DNA from: CAYVQF01 sp964454015
Lineage (GTDB): Bacteria; Myxococcota_A; Bradymonadia; UBA4248
Direction: 5' to 3'
Assembly: GCA_964454015.1 (NCBI GenBank)
Contig: CAYVQF010000008.1
Coordinates: 1 to 64,000 of the forward strand
Length of the DNA stretch: 64,000 bases
The position numbers and the translations under genes are program-made. Within the stretch, counting starts at the first letter, position 1. Each line of letters opens with the position of its first letter. Under the pieces are notes generated by a model. The model ran no database searches. It worked only from the letters and a program-made list of their open reading frames with translations, and was not told where the DNA came from. This document shows positions 18,462 through 27,331 of this stretch, piece by piece.

Positions 18462-19817
18462 TCAGAGGGGCGTCTCGTTGGCTTGTTCTTGCAGCTTCTT
18501 GAGCAGCATCTCGGTGGTTTTCTCGGTCTCGAAGATGATCTCGAGGATCTGCTTCATCCGTCGCTCGTAGCGTTCGACGGCGTTGGCGCTCGAGCCGAGC
18601 AGGTCACCGCGGCGGACGAGGATGAACTCATCGGCGAGGACGAAGGTGGGGGCGAAGCCGCGGGCCTGGACTTCGTAGATGAGCTTGGGCGGCAAGTCGC
18701 GTTGCGGTTCCTCTTCGGCGGCCCCTTTTTTCTTGGGGTCCGCTGGTGGGGGTGGTTCATCTGGGATATTGAGGTCGACCTTCATCTGTTTCCAGATGCG
18801 CTCTGCTTCTTCCTCGTCGAGGATGGGGCGCTTGATCTTGTAGATGCCTGCTGCTTCGACGCCATACTGGGTGCGGGTCCCTTGCTGGATATAGCCGAGG
18901 TAGAGGTCGGGGGCGAAGCGCACGCCGAAGAGCTCGCCGCCTTCGCCAGCCACATCCTGGAGGCGGGTAATTTCTTCCATGTCGGCGCGGGTTTCAGCGA
19001 CGTGGGCCGAGAGGAGCTGGGTCAGGAGCATGGTGCCAGCGGCGAAGGCGCGGATTTCTCCGAGGGGATTGGCCGAGGCTTTTTGGCCGAGGATGATGGC
19101 TTCAGAGGGCACGTCCGAGGAGGGGTCGAGGGCGAAGCCGAAAGAGGCAAATTTAGCCAGGTGCTCAAAAATTCTCTCGTCGAACTTCAAGGGGTTGATT
19201 CCGGCGTCGGCCCGCTCTTTCATGGGCTTGACGAAGGCCTCGAAGCCCTCGACTTTGGGTTCGACGCGCTTGAGGACGTCCTGAGCCATGTTGATGCGGC
19301 GATTGACGCTGACGCGGTCTGTGGCGATGGCGTTGATGGCCCAGCCAGCGAAGAAGGCGCCGCCGCTGATAACCAAGAGGATGACGGCGATGGCCACGAT
19401 ACGCATGGGCGAGATGGGCTGCTTGATCGCCGGGTCGTACTGGTTGGGATCGAAATCGGGCGTCTCCGGCACGGGAGGCGGCTCGTAATCGTAGCTGTCA
19501 TCTTCCGGCGGCGGTGCCGCGGCGGGTGCTGGGCTTGCTGCTGGCGCTTGGGCCTGGGGCGCGGCAAAAGGACTCGCGGGTTGGGCGAAGGGGCTGGGGG
19601 CAGGTGCCATCGGGCTGGGCGCCGGGCTGGGAATGCCAGCCGGGATGCCAGCCGGCACGCCAGCGGGTGGACTGCTCGGTGCCGCGGCGGGCGTCGTTGC
19701 GGCCGGTGCAGGCGTTCCTGCCGGCGCTTCCCCGTCTTCTTTCTGCTTGGTCAGACCAAGCCGGGCTTTGAGATCACTGATGTCCTTGATGCCTGGCTTT
19801 TTACTAGAAGATCCCAA
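18462..19817 (-). CDS. Proline-rich, single-pass membrane protein
   Basis: A 451-residue protein if translation starts at TTG 19817, which follows AAGGAGGGG; a longer frame to 19847 lacks a ribosome site. It opens GSSSKKPGIKDISDLKARLG. It continues with about 80 residues of Pro/Ala-rich linker, an acidic Tyr patch (DDSYDYEPPP), one membrane segment (residues 142-165, IVAIAVILLVISGGAFFAGW) and a predicted extracytoplasmic domain of about 280 residues with helical and coiled-coil character. The N-terminal segment is, from memory, conserved in Myxococcota proteins of unknown role. The layout suggests a cytoplasmic docking peptide tethered to a periplasmic domain. Confidence 0.78.
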   Translation of the reverse strand: MGSSSKKPGIKDISDLKARLGLTKQKEDGEAPAGTPAPAATTPAAAPSSPPAGVPAGIPAGIPSPAPSPMAPAPSPFAQPASPFAAPQAQAPAASPAPAAAPPPEDDSYDYEPPPVPETPDFDPNQYDPAIKQPISPMRIVAIAVILLVISGGAFFAGWAINAIATDRVSVNRRINMAQDVLKRVEPKVEGFEAFVKPMKERADAGINPLKFDERIFEHLAKFASFGFALDPSSDVPSEAIILGQKASANPLGEIRAFAAGTMLLTQLLSAHVAETRADMEEITRLQDVAGEGGELFGVRFAPDLYLGYIQQGTRTQYGVEAAGIYKIKRPILDEEEAERIWKQMKVDLNIPDEPPPPADPKKKGAAEEEPQRDLPPKLIYEVQARGFAPTFVLADEFILVRRGDLLGSSANAVERYERRMKQILEIIFETEKTTEMLLKKLQEQANETPL

Positions 19818-20085
19818 GATCCCCTCCTTGCCGAGTGGAGCGAGCACAACGTGCGGTCGGACAAAGTATGGTGTGAAACAGATGACCCAGGTCTGAGTGA
19901 CCTACGAATCTTGCAGAACGCTAACCTATTTGGTGAAAATGCGTCAAGCTGTGTACGCGCATCTTGCGGGCTAAGAAGTGGTGAAAGGGGACCGATGCGA
20001 TTGCATCCGCTGGGGGGCGGACGTATGCTTCGTCGGGGTAGCTGTGTTGACTGGGGTCATTTTGGGGTGTGGTGAGGCGAGACAC
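19818..20085. other. Divergent intergenic region
   Basis: 268 bp separate the minus-strand membrane protein from the plus-strand exported protein, so both promoters should be here. It contains an inverted repeat AGGTC-TGAGT-GACCT at 19889-19903 and a TTGACT at 20047-20052 without a good -10. No gene or RNA is visible. Confidence 0.4.
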
Positions 20086-20628
20086 ATGGCGAGGGTGGTG
20101 GCCGTCCTTTTCACTGGGTTGCTGATGCTAGGGCCATTCTGCGGGGTTGGATGGGCTGGCGGGGAGAGTGAGGACGGCGAGAGGCCGTCCCTCATTCAGG
20201 CCATTCAGAGTGAGGCCTTTGGCCCGTTGCGGGTGCCTGGCTTCTGGGAGGTCGAAGAGGAGGGCGGGCGACTGCAGGCGGTGGAGACGCGCCATGCGCA
20301 GCCGGCGGCGCTCAGCCTGATGATGGTGGACGTGGGCGACGCCGTCGAGCCGGCGGTGTGGTGGCGTGCCTTGGTGGTGGAGGCGCAGGCTGCGGCGCCG
20401 GGCCTGCGCGTGGTGTCCCATGAGGCGTTGCCGAAGCGGGGCGACGCCACCCTGTCTTATGCGGTGTTGGCAGCGGAGGAGGGCGGTTTTGCGCGTCGCT
20501 ATGGGGTGCTGGTCGTTCACGGGAAGGCGCGCGTGCTTCTGGTGACTTTGGCGACGGTGGCGGATCGTTTCGCGTCGTTCGCGCCGCAGGCGCTGCTCCT
20601 CGAAGTCCTCGAGTCGATGCATGATTAG
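20086..20628 (+). CDS. Exported protein of unknown function
   Basis: A 180-residue protein. Start chosen at ATG 20086 after GAGG, which gives the signal peptide MARVVAVLFTGLLMLGPFCG ending near GWAG. The mature part of about 150 residues opens with a VPGFWEVEEEG strand pattern and closes FAPQALLLEVLESMHD. It resembles in size and pattern the exported protein at 17803-18411, but I cannot show homology. Its stop overlaps the ATG of the CAP-domain lipoprotein (ATGATTAG), so the two are likely translated together. Confidence 0.7.
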   Translation: MARVVAVLFTGLLMLGPFCGVGWAGGESEDGERPSLIQAIQSEAFGPLRVPGFWEVEEEGGRLQAVETRHAQPAALSLMMVDVGDAVEPAVWWRALVVEAQAAAPGLRVVSHEALPKRGDATLSYAVLAAEEGGFARRYGVLVVHGKARVLLVTLATVADRFASFAPQALLLEVLESMHD

Positions 20629-21457
20629 GCGATGGCCTGGCTGGGGCCTGGTGCTGGCCTTCCTTTTGGTGGCGTGTGGGGAGCGCACATGGACCCGCGT
20701 GGTTCCGACGGAAGAGATCCTGCGTCTCGAGGCGGAGGTGGTGGACCACCTGACGGTCGAGCGGAGCAAGCACGGTCTGTCGCGCCTGGTGGTCGATCCT
20801 CACCTGGCCGATGTGGCCCGCGGGCACAGCCAAGACATGGTGCAGGGTCGCTTTTTTGCCCATGAATCACCGCGTACGGGGGACGTGGGCGATAGGCTGG
20901 TGTGGTCGGGCTATGCCGCCAAAATCGCGCGGGAGAACCTGGCCTGGGCGGGTGATGTGGCCTCGGCCCACGCGGGTTGGATGAAGAGCCCTGGGCATCG
21001 ACTCAATCTGTTGGCTGACGATGTGAGCCATGTCGGCGTGGGGATCGTGCGCGACGCCAAAGGCGCGTTGATGATCACCCAGGTCTTCGCGACCCCACTG
21101 CGCCACCCCGGGGTGGAGGAGATGGCCCAAGGGCTGCACCGGGACTTGGCGGCGCGTTCCGGGGGGCGGTTGGCGCGGGAGAGGGCGCTCGACGAGGCCG
21201 CGGCTGCGGTGGCGGAGCGTCTGCGCTGGCCCGTGCAGGACCGTGCCTTGGCCGACGCCGTGGCGCAGGTGCGCCGCGGAGATCTCGGCCAACGGGCGCT
21301 GCGGGTGCAGGTCTTTGGCGGTGAGAACTTGGAGCGCCTGGCGTTGCCAGACGACGCGGTGACCTCAGCGGACCGGTCCTATGGTCTGGCCGTGAGAGCC
21401 ATCGAAGTGGGCAAGGCGCGCCGTGCTGCGCTGGCGGTCCTTTTGGTGGGAGATTGA
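20621..21457 (+). CDS. CAP/SCP-domain lipoprotein (YkwD-like)
   Basis: A 278-residue protein with a lipoprotein signal, MIRRWPGWGLVLAFLLVAC (Cys19). Residues 40-160 form a CAP domain: RSKHGLSRLVVDPHLADVAR, GHSQDMVQGRFFAHESP, ARENLAW, and AHAGWMKSPGHRLNLL with the family HRxNLL motif. Bacterial CAP proteins of this type are secreted, and their molecular role is mostly unknown. The C-terminal 110 residues have no recognised domain. The start overlaps the previous stop, and the next gene begins 5 bp after its own stop. Confidence 0.88.
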   Translation: MIRRWPGWGLVLAFLLVACGERTWTRVVPTEEILRLEAEVVDHLTVERSKHGLSRLVVDPHLADVARGHSQDMVQGRFFAHESPRTGDVGDRLVWSGYAAKIARENLAWAGDVASAHAGWMKSPGHRLNLLADDVSHVGVGIVRDAKGALMITQVFATPLRHPGVEEMAQGLHRDLAARSGGRLARERALDEAAAAVAERLRWPVQDRALADAVAQVRRGDLGQRALRVQVFGGENLERLALPDDAVTSADRSYGLAVRAIEVGKARRAALAVLLVGD

Positions 21458-21462
21458 AAGGG

Positions 21463-22893
21463 ATGACCGAGGCAGGCCTGTGGCTTTGCCGGCATTGTGG
21501 GGCGCAGCACCGTGGGGCCGTCACGGAGCGCTGCCCGCGCTGTCTGCGGCGTGGCGCTTGGGTGGCGGCAGCGCCAAGAGCGCTGCGGTGGCGGTGGCTG
21601 CGGTGGGTGGCGGTGAGCGCGGCGCTGGTGGCGTTGTCGCTGTTGGGGCTGGGGTGGTGGCGTCTGGGGGGTGGGGACGCGACCGTAGCGAGGGACCTAG
21701 CGCGGTGGGCGGGTCCGGCGCCCTTGGCGGATCGGGAAGCGGCCGAGATGCAGGCTGTGTTACAACAAAGCGAGGCCGTGCTCGCCTTGGGTGAGCGCCT
21801 CTGTCCGGCGTGTCAGCCGCAGGCGGCGCTGCCCGTACTGAGCGAGTTTCTGCGCGCGCGGGTTGCGCAAGGGAGCCTGCGGGTGGTCGAAGAGGGCCAG
21901 CCATGGCGTCGGCCACCGCTTCACCCGACGCGTTTGGTCGACGGCACGGCCGAGGCGCTGTGGGCGGGCGAGGTGGTTTATCTCTATGCCTTGGAGGTGA
22001 CGCAGTTGGCGTCATCGCTGCTGATCGCCTGGGGCGTGCGCCATGATTTCGTCCTCTTGCCGTTGGCTGAGCCGGTGTTGGAGCGGGTGCCTGCGGTTGC
22101 GGTGCGGGTGGAAGACGCGGCTGGCCTTCGGGTCCTGGACCCGCGCTCGGGGCGTTTGGTCGATGGGCGTCACCTGGCGGGTCTGGAGCCGACGGCGGTG
22201 TGGGCCCAGCACGAGGCCATGGGGGCACGGGTTTTCTTCAGGCGCGGCGATATCGAGGCGGCGCAGGCACGGGTCGCGCGGGCGCTGGCGCTGAATGCGG
22301 CGCCTTGGACGGTGCGCGCCACGGCAGCGGAGGTGGCTCTGGCCGTGGAGGATGTTGGGGCCGCGGCGGAGTGGGCGCGCGGGCTGGCGGTGGAGGGCGA
22401 CCATCCCTGGGCGTGGTGGCTCGAGGCCCAAGTGGCGGCCCAGTCCGTGGCGCCCGGGGCGGCACGCCAGGCCTTGTTGGTCGAGCGATTGCGGTCGTTG
22501 TTGGTGGCGTTTCCAGCGGAGGCTCGGACGGCCGTGGCTTTAGGGGATGCGTTGACTGAAGCGGGGCGCTATCATGAGGCGTTGGAGGCCTACGGCGAGG
22601 CGCTGGCGCGTGATCCGCAGGTCTTGGGGGCGCACGTCGGCTTGGCGCGCCTGCTGCTCTTCGTCGCGCCGCAACGGGCGGCGCAACATGCGCGGCAAGA
22701 AATCGCCTTGCAGAGCGATCACCCTGAGGCTTTCGCCCTGCTGACCTTGGTGCAGCGCATGCGTTGCGCCGAGGGTGAGGGAGCGTGGGCGGAGCGCGCC
22801 GGTCGGGCCTTGCCCGAGGCCGACGGCTACCTGCGCCATGTTGCAGCTTGGGATGCCTTGTGGCAGCAAAGACGAGGGCCGTGCATTCCGTGA
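21463..22893 (+). CDS. Zinc-ribbon, membrane-anchored TPR protein
   Basis: A 476-residue protein from ATG 21463. Residues 8-29 hold a zinc ribbon of the form CxxC-x14-CxxC (CRHC ... CPRC). A basic stretch and one membrane segment (about residues 44-66) follow. Another CPAC pair lies near residue 115. Residues 245-460 contain TPR-like helical repeats, such as GDIEAAQARVARALALNAAP and GRYHEALEAYGEALARDP. The layout suggests a membrane-tethered scaffold with a metal-binding cytosolic tip. The partner is unknown. It lies in a run of closely spaced genes from 20086. Confidence 0.78.
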   Translation: MTEAGLWLCRHCGAQHRGAVTERCPRCLRRGAWVAAAPRALRWRWLRWVAVSAALVALSLLGLGWWRLGGGDATVARDLARWAGPAPLADREAAEMQAVLQQSEAVLALGERLCPACQPQAALPVLSEFLRARVAQGSLRVVEEGQPWRRPPLHPTRLVDGTAEALWAGEVVYLYALEVTQLASSLLIAWGVRHDFVLLPLAEPVLERVPAVAVRVEDAAGLRVLDPRSGRLVDGRHLAGLEPTAVWAQHEAMGARVFFRRGDIEAAQARVARALALNAAPWTVRATAAEVALAVEDVGAAAEWARGLAVEGDHPWAWWLEAQVAAQSVAPGAARQALLVERLRSLLVAFPAEARTAVALGDALTEAGRYHEALEAYGEALARDPQVLGAHVGLARLLLFVAPQRAAQHARQEIALQSDHPEAFALLTLVQRMRCAEGEGAWAERAGRALPEADGYLRHVAAWDALWQQRRGPCIP

Positions 22894-22943
22894 ATCACCT
22901 TGTCTTGGAGAGCGTCGGCATCTGCGTTGGTTGAGGAGGTCTC

Positions 22944-23378
22944 ATGGGTGAAGGCGAGAAGCGTAAAGTGTTGGTTTGGCTGCTGGCCTGGTGCTCGAGC
23001 GCTGTATTGGGGGCGTGGATCCCGACAATGAGTGCAGAGGAGGCGATCCCGGTTGGGGAGGAGGCTGCGGCGGCGGTGCTGGAGGAGGCCTTGCCCCTTT
23101 GCCAAGGGCGGGGCGAGCATTATCGCTGGACCCTGAGCTCGGCTGGGGAGGGCTGGGGCCTGGATGTGAGCGGCTTGGGGGCCTATCATGTGAATCTGCT
23201 TTTTCCCTGGCGTTATCGGAGCGAGGCTGGGGTGCGGGCCAGAGAGGCGTTTTCACTGGCGACGGAGCGGGCGCGATTGCTGTTGAGTGGCGATGAGTTG
23301 ACGGGTGAGCTGCGCCTGAGCGTGTGCACGGCGAGCCGCTGTTTGGTCGAGACGGTGCAGGTGGCGTGCAGCCCCTGA
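22944..23378 (+). CDS. Small exported protein of unknown function
   Basis: A 144-residue protein with a strong ribosome site (GAGGAGGTCTC before the ATG). The N-terminus (EKRKVLVWLLAWCSSAVLGAW) is a signal peptide or anchor. The mature part of about 115 residues has four cysteines (CQGRGE, VCTASRC and VACSP) and the strand-rich block HVNLLFPWRYRSE. I do not recognise it. It is followed 35 bp later by the L7/L12-like-domain gene. Confidence 0.7.
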   Translation: MGEGEKRKVLVWLLAWCSSAVLGAWIPTMSAEEAIPVGEEAAAAVLEEALPLCQGRGEHYRWTLSSAGEGWGLDVSGLGAYHVNLLFPWRYRSEAGVRAREAFSLATERARLLLSGDELTGELRLSVCTASRCLVETVQVACSP

Positions 23379-23413
23379 GCCCTGAGGCGCGATGGGGGAA
23401 GAGGAAGGTGGCG

Positions 23414-24619
23414 ATGACGGAGTTGTTTGAGCGTTTGCGTGCGACCTATGGCGATTCGGGGTGTGGGGAAGGCGCTGAGTTCAGCTTGACCTTCGGCGAG
23501 CTGGGGCAGGTGCGGGTGGTGGGCGAGCCTGAGGAGGTGGCCTTGTGGGTACCACCTGCGGCGGGCGGGCGCGCCTTTTTGCGGGCCCTCGTGGCGTGGT
23601 TGAACGAGCACGGGGTGGTGGCGGCGCTGGACGAGGAGCGGCGGCGGCTGAGCTGTGCTGGGGCGGGCGAAGGGCTAGCCCAAGTGGGCGGTGTGTTGTG
23701 GGTGCTCGAGGCGGTGGGCCGGGGCGTGGCGCCCTACGAGGCCCTGGGGCAGGTTTCGGTGGTGCTGGCCGAGGGCGAAGCGCCGCGCTGGGACTCCGCT
23801 ACGGCGGTGCCTGCCGCAGCGGCGGTGGCCGCCGACTCGCCTGTGCTCTTGCCTGCAGTGACGGCCGCCGACTCGCCTGTGCTCTTGCCTGCAGTGACGG
23901 CCGCCGGAGAGGCGGAGGGGGCGGTGCCAGAGGCGGTCAATGAGGCGGACGCGGGGGGCGATGGGGTTATTAGGGGGTGTTTCAGGGTCGAGGCGCGCGC
24001 TCTGGACACGTGGGTGACGTGGCGATGGCCAGAGACGACGGTCGCTGCGCGTCGTGGTGCCTTGGGAGACGGCCTGGCGCAGACCCTGGCGTGGCGTTGC
24101 CAGGTGCATTGCCAGGTCGAGGAGTTGAGCGCCGAGCAGGTTCGGGTCCTGTGTCGCGGTGGCAGCAGCGATGTAGGAGAGCGCCTGCGCGTGTTGTTGC
24201 AGCGTTTTTGTGTGCTGCACGAGGCGGGGATGCCTTGGGAGCGGCTCTGGGGCGTGGTCGATCTGGGGTCAGAGGCGGCGTCGGCGGCGCCTCCTGGGGT
24301 GGCGCTCGGGGCGCTCGGGGGAGCGGCTGAGGCCGGGCCGCCTGCGCCGCGCTACGTGGAAGAGAGCTTGGCGCCGGGCCAAGCGTGCGACGTGCATTTG
24401 GTGGCGCGTGGATACAACGAGAGGCGCCTGACGCAGGTGATTTCCCTACTGCTGTCGGTGGATATCCTGCAGGCGGCAGAGTTCTGTGCGGCGGCGCCCT
24501 GTGTGCTGTTGCCCAATGTGTCGCAAGGACGCGGTCGGGAGATGGTGGCATTGGTGGGGCGTGCCGGCGGCAAGGCCCTGTTGACGGCGGTGGATCAGCC
24601 TTTGCGCTCGCGTGCTTAG
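23414..24619 (+). CDS. Unknown protein with C-terminal L7/L12-like domain
   Basis: A 401-residue protein from ATG 23414, preceded by GAAGAGGAAGG. Residues 1-125 and 190-300 are two unrecognised domains separated by an Ala/Pro/Val-rich linker that contains a perfect 36-bp tandem duplication. Residues 325-392 resemble the C-terminal domain of ribosomal protein L7/L12: CDVHLVARGYNERRLTQVIS, then LQAAEFCAAAPCVLLPNVSQ, then a final helix and AGGKALL. In L7/L12 this domain binds translation GTPases. Here the conserved lysines are mostly replaced, so a different partner is likely. The resemblance is by eye and needs a profile test. Confidence 0.65.
   Translation: MTELFERLRATYGDSGCGEGAEFSLTFGELGQVRVVGEPEEVALWVPPAAGGRAFLRALVAWLNEHGVVAALDEERRRLSCAGAGEGLAQVGGVLWVLEAVGRGVAPYEALGQVSVVLAEGEAPRWDSATAVPAAAAVAADSPVLLPAVTAADSPVLLPAVTAAGEAEGAVPEAVNEADAGGDGVIRGCFRVEARALDTWVTWRWPETTVAARRGALGDGLAQTLAWRCQVHCQVEELSAEQVRVLCRGGSSDVGERLRVLLQRFCVLHEAGMPWERLWGVVDLGSEAASAAPPGVALGALGGAAEAGPPAPRYVEESLAPGQACDVHLVARGYNERRLTQVISLLLSVDILQAAEFCAAAPCVLLPNVSQGRGREMVALVGRAGGKALLTAVDQPLRSRA
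23828..23899 (+). repeat. Perfect 36-bp tandem duplication inside a gene
   Basis: Units 23828-23863 and 23864-23899 are identical and encode two copies of AADSPVLLPAVT. A third copy starts (GCCGCCG) and then diverges. The perfect identity indicates a recent, frame-preserving event in the linker. Confidence 0.92.
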
Positions 24620-24651
24620 ACGACGCGTGCCCTGGATTGGGGGGTGGCTTG

Positions 24652-26445
24652 GTGAAGGACGAGCGAATTGGCGAGACCATCCATGCGCGCTTTGAGCAGT
24701 GTATGCAGAAGCATCCCGCGGCGGCGGCATGTATGCGCAAGCATCGCGATGAGTGGGAGGACATCTCGTGGCGGGATCTGCACCAGGCGGTGCGCTGTGC
24801 GGCGGCCGTGTTCAGTGGCTGGGGGGTAGGCCAGGGCACGGTGGTCGGTCTCTGTGCCCCCTCGCGTTATGAGTGGTTGGTCTGCGATCTGGCGGTGCTC
24901 GCCTGCGGTGGCGCCACGCTGGCTTTGCCAGCGGCCTTGCCCCAGGCGCGGGGCAAGGCGTGGTTGACGCGCTTGGGATTGAAGATCCTCATCGTCAACG
25001 ATCCCGGTGGCCTGGCTCTGTGGCTCGAGGACGATGAGCCCCTGGCGCCTCTGGAGCGGCTGGTCTACTTCGACGCTCGGCAGGAGCGGCCGGGTTCGCC
25101 ACCGTTGATGTTGGACGATGTCACGCGGTGGCCGCCGTCGCCGCGGGTGATGAGCTTGGATGAGGTGGTCGAGGAGGGTTCGTACAAGCTGGCGGGTCCC
25201 GCCGCTGGCAGTGTCGATCCGGAAGCATGTGCGGCCGTGGTTTTGAGTCAAGGTGTCGCAGGCGGTGAGCGGGCGATTCACCTGAGTCACACGGCGTTGC
25301 TCGGGATGGCCGAGTCTCTGTCGCAGTGGCTGGCGTTGGAGGCGTCAGAGGTTCAGCTCTTGGGTTTGCCCTTGTCGCATGTACTCGGGCGGTCTTTCTA
25401 TCTGGCGACCTTGTTTCGCGGGAGCGCAACGGCGTTCCCATGCGGCGAGGCTGGCTTGTGTGAGCACCTGCGGACGCTGCGGCCGGCGGTGTTGGTGAGC
25501 ACGGGGCCGCGCTTGCGGGCGCTGAGTGAGCGCTTGCTGGCGCCGGCCGATGCCACTTGGTTACAGCGCACGGCGCGGCGGCTGGCCCTGCGGCCGTCGG
25601 AGCGTGCCCGCGAGAAGGTCCGCGCGCAGGTGGTGGGCTGGGCGCAGGCGGCGGTCGTGGCGCCGGTGCGGCGCAGCCTGGGGGGGCGGCTGCGGATGGT
25701 GGTCAGCGCCGGCAGTGCCGCTGAGGGGAGCGTCTTTCGGGCGCTGGGGGTGGAGGTGGTCCAGGCCTACGGCTTGAGTGAAGCCGGGGGCGTGGTGGCC
25801 TGTCGCTCGGACCAGCGGCCGGCGACCTTGTTGGGCGGCGCCGAGTGGCGTCTCTCTCCCGAGGGGACGGCGCAGCTTTCCCTGCCCATGTCGCGCTTCA
25901 CCCTGAGCGTCGACGAAGAGGACACTGGTCTGCACCGTTCCCATCTGCGCCCGAGCGATGGGTGGCTGGAGACGGCGGACCGGCTGGCCGAGGGCGCCTC
26001 GCTGCCGGACATTTGGGGCCGCAGCAGTGATTGGGTGCAATTGAGCAGCGGGCAGCAGGTGCACATTGGGGCGATCGAGCGGACCTTGATGGAGGAAGCG
26101 CTGGTGAGCTTGGCGGTGCTCGTCGGTGAAGGGCGCCCCTACTTGACGGCGCTGCTCTCTCTCGATCCCGAGGCGTTGCGGGCGTGGCAGCACAAGGGCG
26201 CTGGGTCGGTGACGCCCTATGCCGAGGCGACGCAAGACCCCAAGGTTTACCAGCACCTCAAGGCGCTGGTGGAGCGCTACAATCAGCAGGTCGCGCCGTA
26301 CGCCCATGTGGTCAAGATCGCCATCGTGGACAAGCACTTGCTGGACGATACCCGGGTGATGACCGAGTTCGGCGCGTGCCGGCGGTGGGTGGTAGAGGGT
26401 CGTTACCAACGAAGCATCGCGTCGTTTTATCGTGAGTCTTTCTGA
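24652..26445 (+). CDS. AMP-binding (acyl-CoA synthetase-like) protein with decayed motifs
   Basis: A 597-residue homologue of long-chain acyl-CoA synthetases. Start chosen at GTG 24652 after GGGGGTGG. The overall order of blocks is intact: an N-terminal SWRDLHQAVRCAAAVF region, AYGLSEAGGVV (near residue 373), and WGRSSDWVQLSSGQQVHIG (near residue 456). The nucleotide-binding loop near residues 194-213 reads LSQGVAGGERAIHLSH, where active enzymes have TSGTTGxPKG. The usual TGD is TAD in WLETADRL, and the C-terminal catalytic lysine region reads VMTEFGACRRWVVEGRY without a lysine. An inactive or repurposed enzyme is the best reading. Confidence 0.82.
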   Translation: MKDERIGETIHARFEQCMQKHPAAAACMRKHRDEWEDISWRDLHQAVRCAAAVFSGWGVGQGTVVGLCAPSRYEWLVCDLAVLACGGATLALPAALPQARGKAWLTRLGLKILIVNDPGGLALWLEDDEPLAPLERLVYFDARQERPGSPPLMLDDVTRWPPSPRVMSLDEVVEEGSYKLAGPAAGSVDPEACAAVVLSQGVAGGERAIHLSHTALLGMAESLSQWLALEASEVQLLGLPLSHVLGRSFYLATLFRGSATAFPCGEAGLCEHLRTLRPAVLVSTGPRLRALSERLLAPADATWLQRTARRLALRPSERAREKVRAQVVGWAQAAVVAPVRRSLGGRLRMVVSAGSAAEGSVFRALGVEVVQAYGLSEAGGVVACRSDQRPATLLGGAEWRLSPEGTAQLSLPMSRFTLSVDEEDTGLHRSHLRPSDGWLETADRLAEGASLPDIWGRSSDWVQLSSGQQVHIGAIERTLMEEALVSLAVLVGEGRPYLTALLSLDPEALRAWQHKGAGSVTPYAEATQDPKVYQHLKALVERYNQQVAPYAHVVKIAIVDKHLLDDTRVMTEFGACRRWVVEGRYQRSIASFYRESF

Positions 26446-26482
26446 TCTGTGGCTCGATGGGCCACCGTGTTGAGGAGTTGGC

Positions 26483-27331
26483 ATGTCATTTTTCAAGCGC
26501 GTGGCGGAGCTGGAGGAGCGAGGTGAGGCCTTTGCCTTGTGCACCGTGGTGGATACGGGCGGACCGAGTCCGGGGCGTGTGGGCTTCCGGATGGTCGTTC
26601 TCGGCGCGGGCCACGCTTTTGGCACCGTCGGGGGTGGGGCCCTCGAACACCACACGATCCAGGCGGCGCAGGAGGTGCTGCGCAGCGGGGAGTCGCGGCT
26701 GTTGACCTACAAGCTGGCGAGCAAGGCCGATGATGGCATTGGCATGGCTTGTGGTGGCGTGGCCAAGGTCTACATCGAGGCCATCTTGCCGCGGCCGCAC
26801 TTGGTGGTGGCTGGCGGTGGGCACATCGGGGGGCACCTGACGGCCATCGCCGCGCGCATGGGTTTCGCCGTGACCGTGGTGGACGACCGGCCGGACTTCG
26901 CGAGCCTCGAGCGGCATCCGCACGGGTCGGCCTCGATTTGCGCGCCTTACGCCGAGACTTTTGCGCAGCACCCTTTTCCTCTGGGTGCCTACTACGTCAT
27001 CGTCACGCACAAGCACGCGGGCGATGAGGCGGTGCTGCGGGGTATTTTGGGGCGGCCTAAGCTTGCGCCGGCCTACGTGGGCTGCATTGGCTCCCATATC
27101 AAGCTGCGTGAGCTCTTCAAGCGCTTGTTGGCCGATGGGGTGGCGCGCGACGCGTTGCGCTCAGTCTATGCGCCCATCGGCATCGATCACGGCGGCCAGT
27201 CGGCTGAAGAGATCGCCTTGGCCATTGCTTGCGAAGTGGTCGCGGCGCGTCACGGCAAGGCGCTCCAAGATTCGATGTGTCGCCAGGTGGACCTGTGGCG
27301 CTATTTGGAGGAAGGCGGAGGTGAAGCATGA
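26483..27331 (+). CDS. XdhC/CoxI-family protein
   Basis: A 282-residue protein of the XdhC family, which in characterised cases matures molybdenum hydroxylases by handling the sulphurated cofactor. The N-terminal XdhC-CoxI part includes GTVGGGALEHHTIQAA and GMACGG. The C-terminal Rossmann part has VVAGGGHIGGHLTAIAARMG and VVDDRPDFASLERHP, and later YVGCIGSHIKLREL. No molybdenum hydroxylase subunit gene is nearby, so it acts on a distant partner or has another role. Its stop overlaps the start of the DJ-1-like gene by 4 bp. Confidence 0.9.
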   Translation: MSFFKRVAELEERGEAFALCTVVDTGGPSPGRVGFRMVVLGAGHAFGTVGGGALEHHTIQAAQEVLRSGESRLLTYKLASKADDGIGMACGGVAKVYIEAILPRPHLVVAGGGHIGGHLTAIAARMGFAVTVVDDRPDFASLERHPHGSASICAPYAETFAQHPFPLGAYYVIVTHKHAGDEAVLRGILGRPKLAPAYVGCIGSHIKLRELFKRLLADGVARDALRSVYAPIGIDHGGQSAEEIALAIACEVVAARHGKALQDSMCRQVDLWRYLEEGGGEA

